NCBI RefSeq assembly: GCF_041021955.1
Contig: NZ_CP158375.1
Location: 1,612,001-1,676,000, forward strand
DNA length: 64,000 nucleotides
Source of the DNA: Caulobacter sp. 73W
GTDB taxonomy: Bacteria > Pseudomonadota > Alphaproteobacteria > Caulobacterales > Caulobacteraceae
Reading direction: 5' to 3'
Under the pieces are notes generated by a model. The model ran no database searches and had not been told where the DNA came from. It saw only the letters and a program-made list of their open reading frames with translations. Position numbers and translations under genes: made by a program. Each line of letters opens with the position of its first letter. The first letter of the stretch is position 1. Of this stretch, positions 34,159-41,224 are shown piece by piece.

Positions 34159-35472
34159 CTAGAAGCGGCCGGTCACGCCTAGAGAGACGGTGTTGACGTT
34201 GAAGTCCGCGCCGCCGTTGGCGCCCTTCGAGTTTTGCTTGAAGTGGTTGTAAGCGGCCACCAGGCTCAAACGGCGGTTCAACAGATAGCTTGCGCTGACG
34301 CCCGCGTTCAGACGCTTATCGTTGCGGTCGATGCCTTCGTACTTGTCGTCCGAATAGCTGGCCTGACCGGTCAGGATGACGTTGCGCAGCAGTTCGTGGT
34401 CGACCTGCGCGCCGACCGTGCTCGACAAGTAACCCGAGGAGCCGATGATGCCGCTGTCTTCCACCGAACGCGTGCCATTGAAGGTCACAGTCGTCAGCTG
34501 CGTGGGGAACCACTCAAGCTGGGCGCGACCGCCAAAGCCGTCAACCTTGCCGTAGATCGCGTTGTCGAACTCCTGCGACAGGTAGCCTGCGGCCAGTTCG
34601 CCGCGCATGAGCGCCCCAACCTCGAAGTTGGCGCCGGCCAGCACTTCGTAGCCATCGGAGTCGCGTGCGGGACGAGCAGCGGTGCCAGCCAGGCGATATT
34701 CGCGCTTGTTGACCGTGCCCTGGACGAAAACGGCCGTCGCCGGGCTCAGCGCGTAATCACCACGCCCCATGAAGCTCGTGACTTCACGATCGCGGTCGTC
34801 CTGTTCAACTTCGGCGCCGCCGACAGTGCGGCCGTCCTTGTAATTGAACTTGCGATAGTCCCCGCGCGCCGACAGGCGCAGTCGGTTGAATTCGCGCACG
34901 CCGGCGACGTTGAACTGCGACAGATCATATTGGATCGGATCGATCGACCCCGTCGGCGTGCTGGACGACGTCCGAGGTTCGGTGATGCGGCTGACATCAC
35001 CGCCGCCAGAGATGCTCGTGCCACGAACGATGTCGACACGACCGTTGGCGCCCAGCGAGTACTCCTCGGTGTTTTCCGAGCTGTAGTCGTTGTAGCGGTT
35101 GATTGAGCCGCGCGCGAAAGCGTTCAGGGCATGGCGAGACCAGGTCGAGGCGAGATCCACCGCCGGGCGGAAGCGGAAGATGAAATCGTCGATCTCGTTC
35201 GCGGCGGCGCCGTAGATATTGTCGTTGTACTCACCAGAGACGGTAACCTGCGGGCGGGCCACGAAGGCGCCCAGACGAACGCCTGCGGAGTTGTATTCAG
35301 GATGAGGACGCTGACGGACCGACACGTTGCGATCACGAGCGAAGTTCGATTGAGCATCGGCTGCGGAGTTGAGCGACCCCCGGACGGTCTGCGCCCAGCT
35401 CATCGAGAACGGGATGCCCATTGCGGCCATCGTGGCGACGGCGACAGCCATCGGCATGATCTTGGTTTTCAT
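34159..35472 (-). CDS. Outer-membrane beta-barrel protein of the capsule locus
   Basis: A 437-residue exported protein. The ATG at 35472, with GGGGAGG seven bases upstream, opens a signal peptide (ending GIPFSMSWAQ). The mature part is almost entirely alternating beta-strands (PQVTVSGEYNDNIYGAAANE, FIFRFRPAVDLASTWSRH, SINRYNDYSSENTEEYSLGA, LRLSARGDYRKFNYKDGR) and ends in LGVTGRF, the terminal Phe expected for BAM-dependent barrels. It is of the BBP2/surface-polysaccharide outer-membrane type found next to Wzc/GumC-like genes. It may help secretion or surface anchoring of the polymer, because the Wza-like protein of this locus is short. Terminators on both sides make it a single-gene unit. Confidence 0.85.
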   Translation of the reverse strand: MKTKIMPMAVAVATMAAMGIPFSMSWAQTVRGSLNSAADAQSNFARDRNVSVRQRPHPEYNSAGVRLGAFVARPQVTVSGEYNDNIYGAAANEIDDFIFRFRPAVDLASTWSRHALNAFARGSINRYNDYSSENTEEYSLGANGRVDIVRGTSISGGGDVSRITEPRTSSSTPTGSIDPIQYDLSQFNVAGVREFNRLRLSARGDYRKFNYKDGRTVGGAEVEQDDRDREVTSFMGRGDYALSPATAVFVQGTVNKREYRLAGTAARPARDSDGYEVLAGANFEVGALMRGELAAGYLSQEFDNAIYGKVDGFGGRAQLEWFPTQLTTVTFNGTRSVEDSGIIGSSGYLSSTVGAQVDHELLRNVILTGQASYSDDKYEGIDRNDKRLNAGVSASYLLNRRLSLVAAYNHFKQNSKGANGGADFNVNTVSLGVTGRF

Positions 35473-35507
35473 AAATCGCCTCCCCAGGCGAACACACACG
35501 GGTTCGA

Positions 35508-35525
35508 GCGCGCTAGCTAGCGCGC
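35508..35525. repeat. 18-bp perfect palindrome in the leader of the outer-membrane protein gene
   Basis: GCGCGCTAGCTAGCGCGC is fully self-complementary. It lies between the terminator of the Ala/Gly-rich gene and the ribosome site of the beta-barrel gene, 36 bp before its ATG. It could be an operator or, in RNA, a stable hairpin near the ribosome site. Confidence 0.6.
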
Positions 35526-35530
35526 GGACG

Positions 35531-35560
35531 AGAAGAAAGGGCGGGGCTTGAACCCCGCCC
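35531..35560 (-). terminator. Rho-independent terminator after the Ala/Gly-rich protein gene
   Basis: On the minus strand GGGCGGGG-TTCAAG-CCCCGCCC forms an 8-bp GC stem followed by TTTCTTCT, 17 bp past the stop at 35577. The tail resembles that of the terminator at 34098-34132. Confidence 0.85.
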
Positions 35561-35576
35561 GTTCGACGAAACTTGA

Positions 35577-36116
35577 TTAGTTGCCCGGGACCGGGGTGTA
35601 GCCGTTACCGCCGCCACCGCCGCCGCCGCCGGCGGAACCGGCGCCCGGCGTGGCCCCGCCCGCGGTCGGACCGCCGGTCGAAGCCGGACCAGCAGTCGTA
35701 CCGTCGCTGCTATTATCAGCAGTCTGGGCGCCGCCCGTCGAAGCCGGGGCTGCAGCAACGGTCGCGACAACAGCCGCAGCGGCCGTGACGCCGGCGGCCG
35801 CAACTGGGTTGCTGGCCAAAGCGGTCGAGGCTTGAGCCAGAGCGGCTTGCGCAACGGCAGGCGAGACGCCCGCGAGGGCGATCGCCTGCTGGACGGCCGC
35901 TTGAACAGCGGCGGCGGCGGCGGCGCCGGTCAGGCCATCAGCGGCGGCTTTCGCAGCAGCAGCCTCGGCCGCTTCTTCGATCGTCGCGGCCAGCGCGGCG
36001 ACTTCTTCTTGCGTTTGCGCGATAGCCGGAACGGCCACAGCGGCGATACCGCCGACAATCGCGACCGAAGCCGCGGCGCGCAGGAGGAGGCCTGCGCCGA
36101 GATTCTTGAAAGTCAT
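35577..36116 (-). CDS. Ala-rich secreted protein with Gly-rich tail, unknown function
   Basis: A 179-residue protein with a clear signal peptide (SVAIVGGIAAVAVPAIAQ). The mature N-terminal half is Ala-dominated and helical (QEEVAALAATIEEAAEAAAA and onward). The C-terminal third is Gly/Thr/Ser/Pro-rich, with repeated PASTGG (two copies) and a run of nine glycines before NGYTPVPGN. It has no cysteines and no enzyme motifs. It is placed between two capsule genes and has its own terminator and a GGGG ribosome site. A structural or matrix role at the cell surface is possible but not shown; low complexity makes homology uninformative. Confidence 0.75.
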   Translation of the reverse strand: MTFKNLGAGLLLRAAASVAIVGGIAAVAVPAIAQTQEEVAALAATIEEAAEAAAAKAAADGLTGAAAAAAVQAAVQQAIALAGVSPAVAQAALAQASTALASNPVAAAGVTAAAAVVATVAAAPASTGGAQTADNSSDGTTAGPASTGGPTAGGATPGAGSAGGGGGGGGNGYTPVPGN

Positions 36117-36211
36117 ATCCCCAGTCCTTCAGAGCCCCCGTCCCGACAGATACTCAGCGCAGTGCTGAGACCCCGAACGACGTGATAAACAAAACCTTAA
36201 CGTAGCTCGCA

Positions 36212-36223
36212 TTGTGCAGTGCA
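36212..36223 (+). promoter_or_regulatory. TTGTGC-N3-GCA motif upstream of the Ala/Gly-rich gene
   Basis: TTGTGCAGTGCA lies 96 bp before the start of the Ala/Gly-rich gene, in the short gap after the polymerase gene. Eleven of twelve bases match the site at 30833. An AT-rich stretch (AACAAAACCTTAA) between the site and the gene may be part of the promoter. Confidence 0.4.
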
Positions 36224-36235
36224 TTAGCGCTACCG

Positions 36236-38143
36236 TCAACGCTGCGCGCCGCCAACCTGATTCAACCAGAAGGACGCAACCATCCGGCCCGACGGCGACC
36301 TAATCGCTTTTAGATCGTCGGTCACATACCGGCGGAATCCTTGATCTTCAAGCAGCAGTTTGGCCTCAGCGGCGACAGACTCTCGACTATCGGGCGTAAG
36401 CTCAGTCCAGTTTTCCAACCCAAAGCGAATGCGCCAGCGCGCGACATATGGGTCGTAGGCGACCAGGTCATACGACCGCTCAAAGAGCGAGGCCGCGCCA
36501 CTCTTCATCCGACCAAGACGCAGATGATCGATGTAGACGAGGCGCAACCACGCGGACGTGTCGAAGGGGAAGAGCTTTTGGGCCTCCATAGAAGCCCGCT
36601 GAGCGTTGTCGAGATGCGTCTTGGTGGTTCCATTCGCAAGCTCGCGCTCCGCAGCACGGTCGTAACCGATCGCCAACTTAAGGACCGAGACGCCACCAAC
36701 CTTCGCATCGCCACTGGGCAGCGCCACCAGGACTAGAACCGCTCCGATTGACGCGACAGCAGCGCCCAGACCGCTCGCGACCACCGCGGCTGGCTTAGGG
36801 CCCGACTGCGCGCCGCGCCGCGAACCTTGGGCAAGACTGAACCCGATCCCCAGCAAAAACGCCCACAGACCAGCCACAGAAGGAACTTGCAGGGCAAAGT
36901 CGGTCCATCCGTGCAGGAGGACGACCGCGCTGCAGGCGAGGAGCGCAAAGATCCAACCGCGCATCCGCTCGCGGCGAAGCCCAACAAACCCGAGGATCGC
37001 CAAGACCCAAGCGATCGTTGCGAACATCGGCAGGGCGGCGGCCAGACCGCCCTCCTCCAGCCACTGCACATACACATTGTGCGTCGCATTCACATTCCAC
37101 AGAACCGCGAAGTTCTCCGGATCGAGGTAGATGCGGTTCACCGCATTGAAGGATCCGAGGCCGTACCCGTTGATCGGCGAGGCCAAGAATGCCTTCCAAT
37201 GAACGCCGACGAGCAATCCACGTACATCCAGGTCCTTGGATGCGTTGAAGAAGCGGACAATCAGTTGGTCTCCGGCAAAGGCCACCAGGGACGCCAGTGC
37301 GGCGATGCCCACCAACCCGATGGTTGCGGCCTTCCACTTGCCCCCGCTGCGAGCTCCCTCACCCGCAAGAACGATCATCATACCGACCGCCGTCGCCGCC
37401 ATCCCGGCACGGGAGGCGGTGCAGATCAAAGTTATGAGCAGAACTAGCGTCGCCGCGGATGCTGGCGCGACTGCGGCGATGCGCTCGCGCGGAGGAGCTT
37501 GGCGCGCGCGTCGCAGGGCAAGCGACAATGCCAGGACGGCGAGCATGCCGACCAAGGTGGCGGGCGTGTTGGCGCTCAGGAAGTGTCCCGCCAAGCGCCG
37601 CCCATAATGCGTTGCTGGATCGCCCGTGACGTAGGCGAGGAACATCCAAGCGCTGAATGCGGCCCCGGAATATACGGTCACCGACAAGGCCATCTGCGCT
37701 CGCTTGTCGGACGCCCCTAGCGAGACCCCGACGATGAATAGCCCGCTTAGTCCGAGGAGCTTCACCAGCTCCACGACTGTCGAGGATGGATCTATCGAGG
37801 CGAACCCTCGCTCACCCACATAGCTCCACGCAGGATGCGGCCCGCCGGGAACCCATGGCGTCAGCGACCAAAGCACAGCCAAAACCGTCAACCCAAATAG
37901 GGTGATCGGCCAAGCCAGGCGGCGCCCCTTCATCAGGTCTTGCCGCAGCGCGGGCGTAAGCAGCACCGCCAGGACCATCGCGGCGCTAGCAAGTGTAAAG
38001 GCCATCGCCGCCTCAGCCCTATGCGCTCCATAGAGCCAGTGACCGAAGTTGATCACGAGCGCGCTGACTATGGCCAACCCCGTCCCTGCGGGACGCCGCG
38101 CCCAGCGGCTGGACAATGACTGAGCCTTAGCTTCTTCCGACAT
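36236..38143 (-). CDS. O-antigen ligase/polymerase-like membrane protein (Wzy/WaaL family) with C-terminal soluble domain
   Basis: A 635-residue inner-membrane protein with about 11-12 hydrophobic segments. It has a large periplasmic loop containing SKDLDVRGLLVGVHWKAFLA and INGYGLGSFNAVNRIY, then NVNATHNVYVQWLEEGGLAA, which is the WaaL/Wzy signature region. The last about 150 residues are soluble, helical and TPR-like (NAQRASMEAQKLFPFDTSAW, GAASLFERSYDLVAYDPYVA). The ATG at 38143 follows GGGGG. It probably polymerises or attaches polysaccharide. A second polytopic Wzy-type protein is encoded at 43,967, so one of the two may ligate rather than polymerise. Confidence 0.88.
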   Translation of the reverse strand: MSEEAKAQSLSSRWARRPAGTGLAIVSALVINFGHWLYGAHRAEAAMAFTLASAAMVLAVLLTPALRQDLMKGRRLAWPITLFGLTVLAVLWSLTPWVPGGPHPAWSYVGERGFASIDPSSTVVELVKLLGLSGLFIVGVSLGASDKRAQMALSVTVYSGAAFSAWMFLAYVTGDPATHYGRRLAGHFLSANTPATLVGMLAVLALSLALRRARQAPPRERIAAVAPASAATLVLLITLICTASRAGMAATAVGMMIVLAGEGARSGGKWKAATIGLVGIAALASLVAFAGDQLIVRFFNASKDLDVRGLLVGVHWKAFLASPINGYGLGSFNAVNRIYLDPENFAVLWNVNATHNVYVQWLEEGGLAAALPMFATIAWVLAILGFVGLRRERMRGWIFALLACSAVVLLHGWTDFALQVPSVAGLWAFLLGIGFSLAQGSRRGAQSGPKPAAVVASGLGAAVASIGAVLVLVALPSGDAKVGGVSVLKLAIGYDRAAERELANGTTKTHLDNAQRASMEAQKLFPFDTSAWLRLVYIDHLRLGRMKSGAASLFERSYDLVAYDPYVARWRIRFGLENWTELTPDSRESVAAEAKLLLEDQGFRRYVTDDLKAIRSPSGRMVASFWLNQVGGAQR

Positions 38144-38191
38144 GGACCCCCGCCCGCAGCGTGTTCTCATCCATGCTCTAGCAGGCGTTAC

Positions 38192-39007
38192 TTATTGTGC
38201 GGAAGCCAACATCAGTCGCGGTTGCTCCGTACGCGCCATGCCCCAGGTGAATGCAGCGCCGAACTGGCGCTCGCGCCACACGTAACCAGCCTTTGCCCAA
38301 GGCACGATGAACGACGACAGATTGTCGAGGACGTACTCGCCCTTGTCCGTGTCGACGAGCAGAACGGCGTGGGTCTCGCCCCAGCTCGTGACGACGATAG
38401 CAGCAGACATCGCCGACTGGGGAATACCCGCCGCGACCAGGGCGCGACGCTTCTCCAGAACGTAGTCCTCACAGTCGCCATAGGCGGCTGCGCCATCCGA
38501 CAAAGGCGTAGCCCAGAAGTCCTCCTGACCATAGCCTTCTTGGTCAGAGCGACGGACCAGATCATGATTGATCTTGCGATTGACCTTGTTCAGTTGCGCC
38601 CAGAGCTTCTCGTCCATCACCGGGCTTGAAGCGTGAACCTCGACCTGACGCAGAACAGCTGGCGTCACATCAAGGCTCTTGCCAGCCTCGGCAGCAGCGA
38701 AGTGCGCCGCCCAATCGAACTTTTCGTTCGCCGCTGGCGCAATGGCCGCCGGGGCCGGCGCCGCAGCGATTTTGAACATTTGCGACCAAGCCACGCGCTG
38801 AGCCTCAATACGCTCACCTTGCGCCTCTACGCCCCCGCAATCGTCCGGTGAACGGGCGCAAAAATCCAAATAACCCATCGGAGCGGCGGTCGCCGCCGCC
38901 ATGGTCATCCGGCTGCTCGCCTCCGGCATGGTTGCACAAGCAGTAACCATCATAGCGCCGGCAACAATGGCCGCGCTGCGAATTGAGGTAAACAGCGAAT
39001 TGACCAT
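38192..39007 (-). CDS. hvyA: Transglutaminase-like cysteine protease (BTLCP), HvyA-like capsule regulator
   Basis: A 271-residue protein starting at 39007, with a lipoprotein-type signal (AAIVAGAMMVTAC). The BTLCP domain shows the catalytic Cys in AAAYGDCEDYVLEKRRAL, His in VVTSWGETHAVLLVD and Asp in GEYVLDNLSSFIVPW, preceded by LWAQLNKVNRKINHDLVRR. In Caulobacter crescentus the BTLCP protein HvyA, encoded beside capsule genes, blocks capsule formation in swarmer cells and is cell-cycle controlled. The same location between polymerase and wza, and a CtrA-like box 45 bp upstream, support that identity here. The gene name is assigned by context and family, not by alignment. Confidence 0.8.
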   Translation of the reverse strand: MVNSLFTSIRSAAIVAGAMMVTACATMPEASSRMTMAAATAAPMGYLDFCARSPDDCGGVEAQGERIEAQRVAWSQMFKIAAAPAPAAIAPAANEKFDWAAHFAAAEAGKSLDVTPAVLRQVEVHASSPVMDEKLWAQLNKVNRKINHDLVRRSDQEGYGQEDFWATPLSDGAAAYGDCEDYVLEKRRALVAAGIPQSAMSAAIVVTSWGETHAVLLVDTDKGEYVLDNLSSFIVPWAKAGYVWRERQFGAAFTWGMARTEQPRLMLASAQ

Positions 39008-39051
39008 TGCTAGACCCGCCTTTTCAATGCGGTCAACTTGGTCGAATGCTG

Positions 39052-39066
39052 TTAAGGTAGACATAA
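39052..39066 (-). promoter_or_regulatory. CtrA-like box upstream of the hvyA-like gene
   Basis: On the minus strand the site reads TTAT-GTCTACC-TTAAC, one mismatch from the CtrA consensus TTAA-N7-TTAAC, with the distal half perfect. It lies 45-59 bp before the chosen start, a normal promoter position. It suggests cell-cycle control of capsulation. Confidence 0.55.
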
Positions 39067-39145
39067 ATTACATGGTAGACGCGGCGGTCACCAAAATTGC
39101 CTAGGCAATAACTTCCTTAGTTAATGCGCGTATACTTGGATTGAT

Positions 39146-39157
39146 GGTAAATTTACC
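39146..39157. promoter_or_regulatory. AT-rich palindrome in the divergent hvyA-like/wza promoter region
   Basis: GGTAAATTTACC is a perfect 12-bp palindrome inside an AT-rich island (about 39060-39180) in an otherwise GC-rich locus, between the divergent hvyA-like and wza genes. Such islands attract MucR/Ros- or H-NS-like proteins; MucR is known to act on Caulobacter capsule control. Binding here is unproven. Confidence 0.45.
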
Positions 39158-39262
39158 TTTTCTATTATAAACGCAGATTCACCATGTGGCGGTGCGGCAT
39201 GGCGCCTATTCCGTCCCGCTTGCGCCTGCGGTAGGAAGGATGGGACACGCTTAGAGGTACCC

Positions 39263-39841
39263 ATGCTCCGCCAAGCTCGACTGCTGTTTGCAGCCCTCGC
39301 CGCCATGATGTTCCTAGGAGCCGGCCATGCCGCGCTCGCGCAGGCCGGCACGACGACCGCAGCGGTCGATCAGCCCACTGTGCCGGAGTACGTCCTTGGC
39401 TCAGGCGACAAGGTTCGCGTCATCACCTTTGGTGAAGAGCAACTGACGGGAGAGTTCTTCGTCGGCGGCGAAGGCCGAGTGGCCCTGCCCCTCATTGGCG
39501 AGGTCAAGGCGGGCGGCCTGACCGTCCGTCAGTTCCAGGGCGAAATCGAAACCGCGCTGAAGGACGGCTACATCAAAGAGCCGCGCGTGAGCGTCGAGGT
39601 TCTGAACTACCGTCCGTTCTACATTCTGGGTGAGGTGAAGTCGCCGGGCACCTATCCGTACACCAGCGGCCTGACTGTCTTGAACGCCGTGGCGACCGCC
39701 GAGGGCTTCAGCTACCGCGCGGACACCAAGAAGGTGCACATCAAGCGAGCAAATGAGAGCGAAGAGCGCACCTATCCGCTTACGCAAGCGACGCCCGTGG
39801 CGCCGGGTGACACTATCCGCATCGGCGAGCGCTTCTTCTAG
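39263..39841 (+). CDS. wza: Polysaccharide export outer-membrane protein (Wza/GumB-like)
   Basis: A 192-residue exported protein with a cleavable signal (FLGAGHAALAQ) and no lipobox. The polysaccharide export domain is seen in YVLGSGDKVRVITFGEEQLT, GRVALPLIGEVKAGGLTVRQ and YIKEPRVSVEVLNYRPFYIL. One SLBB-like domain follows (GEVKSPGTYPYTSGLTVLNA to PGDTIRIGERFF). It is about half the length of E. coli Wza and lacks the C-terminal amphipathic outer-membrane helix, like GumB/BexD-short types. The separate beta-barrel protein at 34,159 may complete the outer-membrane channel. The start has AGAGG six bases upstream and is divergent from the hvyA-like gene. Confidence 0.92.
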   Translation: MLRQARLLFAALAAMMFLGAGHAALAQAGTTTAAVDQPTVPEYVLGSGDKVRVITFGEEQLTGEFFVGGEGRVALPLIGEVKAGGLTVRQFQGEIETALKDGYIKEPRVSVEVLNYRPFYILGEVKSPGTYPYTSGLTVLNAVATAEGFSYRADTKKVHIKRANESEERTYPLTQATPVAPGDTIRIGERFF

Positions 39842-39880
39842 ACAGAAGGCCGGCCCGCTGCAGCACTTGAGTGATTGTCG

Positions 39881-39966
39881 TTACGCGAACCTCAGGGCGC
39901 GGCTTATGGCGGCGCCTAGAGCTGGCGCATAAGCCATAGGCGGCCCAGAAGGGCTCGTTCGCGTAA
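39881..39966 (+). other. Nested inverted repeats in the wza-wcaI gap
   Basis: An outer 10-bp pair (TTACGCGAAC at 39881, GTTCGCGTAA at 39957) encloses an inner 8-bp pair (GGCTTATG at 39901, CATAAGCC at 39928) extended by CGCC/GGCG. In RNA this would fold into an 86-nt branched hairpin ending 19 bp before the wcaI start. No T-run follows, so it is not a standard terminator. It could be a cis-regulatory leader, a processing site or a small mobile palindromic element. Confidence 0.55.
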
Positions 39967-39985
39967 AGCCGTGGGGGCGGCGACT

Positions 39986-41224
39986 ATGTTTTCACCTAAG
40001 CGCATTTTGATCGTAGCGCTCAACTACGCGCCTGAACTCGTAGGATGCGCCAAGTATACTACCGAGCTAGCTGAAGACTTGGCATGTCGGGGCCATAAAG
40101 TTGAGGTCGTCTGCGCACCTCCCTACTATCCCCATTGGCGCGTGCTTGCAGGCTACTCGGGCGCTCGGTGGACCAGCGAACATATCAATGGCGTGCGGGT
40201 AAACCGCGCACCTCTGTACGTCCCGCCCCGGCCGACGGGCCTAAAACGCATCATTCACTTGGCGTCCTTTGGCCTATCGGCCGGTCCCGCAGCCGTTTTC
40301 GCGGCTCGACGCTTACGGCCAGACGTAGTCTTTACTGTTGCTCCGACGCTAGCCTCTTCCATGACAGCCCTTTTGAGCGCCCAGATAACCGGCGCTAAGA
40401 AGTGGCTCCATATCCAGGACTTTGAGGTCGATGCAGCCTTTGAACTAGGCCTCCTTGGAAGCGCCCGTTCCCGCGCCTTTGCCCTCAAGGCGGAGAAGGC
40501 TCTGCTAAACAGCTTTGATATCGTCTCGACAATCTCCCCTGCGATGGCCGCATTACTTGGCAGTAAGGGGGTCCCGACCAACCGCGTGGTCGAGTTTCGA
40601 AATTGGGTGGATGTAGATGCGATCTCTATGCACCCGGAGTCAGCCACAAATCTGCGCGCTGAGTTGCAGATCGGACCCGACAAGGTTGTGGCCCTCTACT
40701 CGGGAAACATGGCGGCGAAGCAGGGAATTGAAATGCTCGCCGAGGTCGCCCGGGGGGCCGCCGCCTCCAATCCCAAATTGGTATTCTTGTTCTGCGGCGA
40801 TGGCCCAGCAAAGGGGGAGCTCGAACATCGGTCTTCGGGCTTGGGCAATGTTCGCTTCTTGCCTCTTCAACCGCTCGAGCGGCTTTCCGAACTACTAGCC
40901 ACCGCCGACATACATTTACTACCGCAACGACCGGAGGCGGCCGATCTCGTTCTCCCATCAAAACTCACCGGCATGCTCGCCTCCGGGCGGCCCGTCGTCG
41001 CCATGGCGCCTAACGGATCCGGGCTTGCACAGGAAGTAGAAGGCTGCGGCATCGTTGTGCAGCCTACGGCCCCAGCCATGGCCGAGGCCGTGTTCGCACT
41101 CAGTAATAACCCCACCCTCAGAAAAGAACTTGGAACTCAAGGGCGGCGCCGCGCGGAAGAGCGGTGGCGCAAGTCGGCAATCATTGATGGCTTTGAACGC
41201 CATCTTTCGGAACTACAAAGTTAA
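39986..41224 (+). CDS. wcaI: WcaI-like family-4 glycosyltransferase
   Basis: A cytoplasmic glycosyltransferase of 412 residues, of the colanic-acid WcaI type (fucosyltransferase in E. coli). The opening ILIVALNYAPELVGCAKYTT, then EDLACRGHKVEVVCAPPYYP and VFTVAPTLASSMTALLSA, match that family. The GT-B C-terminal half has VALYSGNMAAKQGIEMLAEV, the donor-site LVLPSKLTGMLASGRPVVAM and the final VEGCGIVVQPTAPAMA. ATG 39986 is chosen over the in-frame GTG at 39971. With gmd and fcl in the locus, GDP-fucose is a sensible donor. Its 3' end overlaps the convergent glycosyltransferase gene by 44 bp. Confidence 0.88.
   Translation: MFSPKRILIVALNYAPELVGCAKYTTELAEDLACRGHKVEVVCAPPYYPHWRVLAGYSGARWTSEHINGVRVNRAPLYVPPRPTGLKRIIHLASFGLSAGPAAVFAARRLRPDVVFTVAPTLASSMTALLSAQITGAKKWLHIQDFEVDAAFELGLLGSARSRAFALKAEKALLNSFDIVSTISPAMAALLGSKGVPTNRVVEFRNWVDVDAISMHPESATNLRAELQIGPDKVVALYSGNMAAKQGIEMLAEVARGAAASNPKLVFLFCGDGPAKGELEHRSSGLGNVRFLPLQPLERLSELLATADIHLLPQRPEAADLVLPSKLTGMLASGRPVVAMAPNGSGLAQEVEGCGIVVQPTAPAMAEAVFALSNNPTLRKELGTQGRRRAEERWRKSAIIDGFERHLSELQS

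Noticed and set aside
37077-37088. A further TTGTGC-N3-GCA match
   Set aside because: It lies inside the coding sequence of the polymerase-like gene, where the codons explain it; kept only as a caution for the motif.
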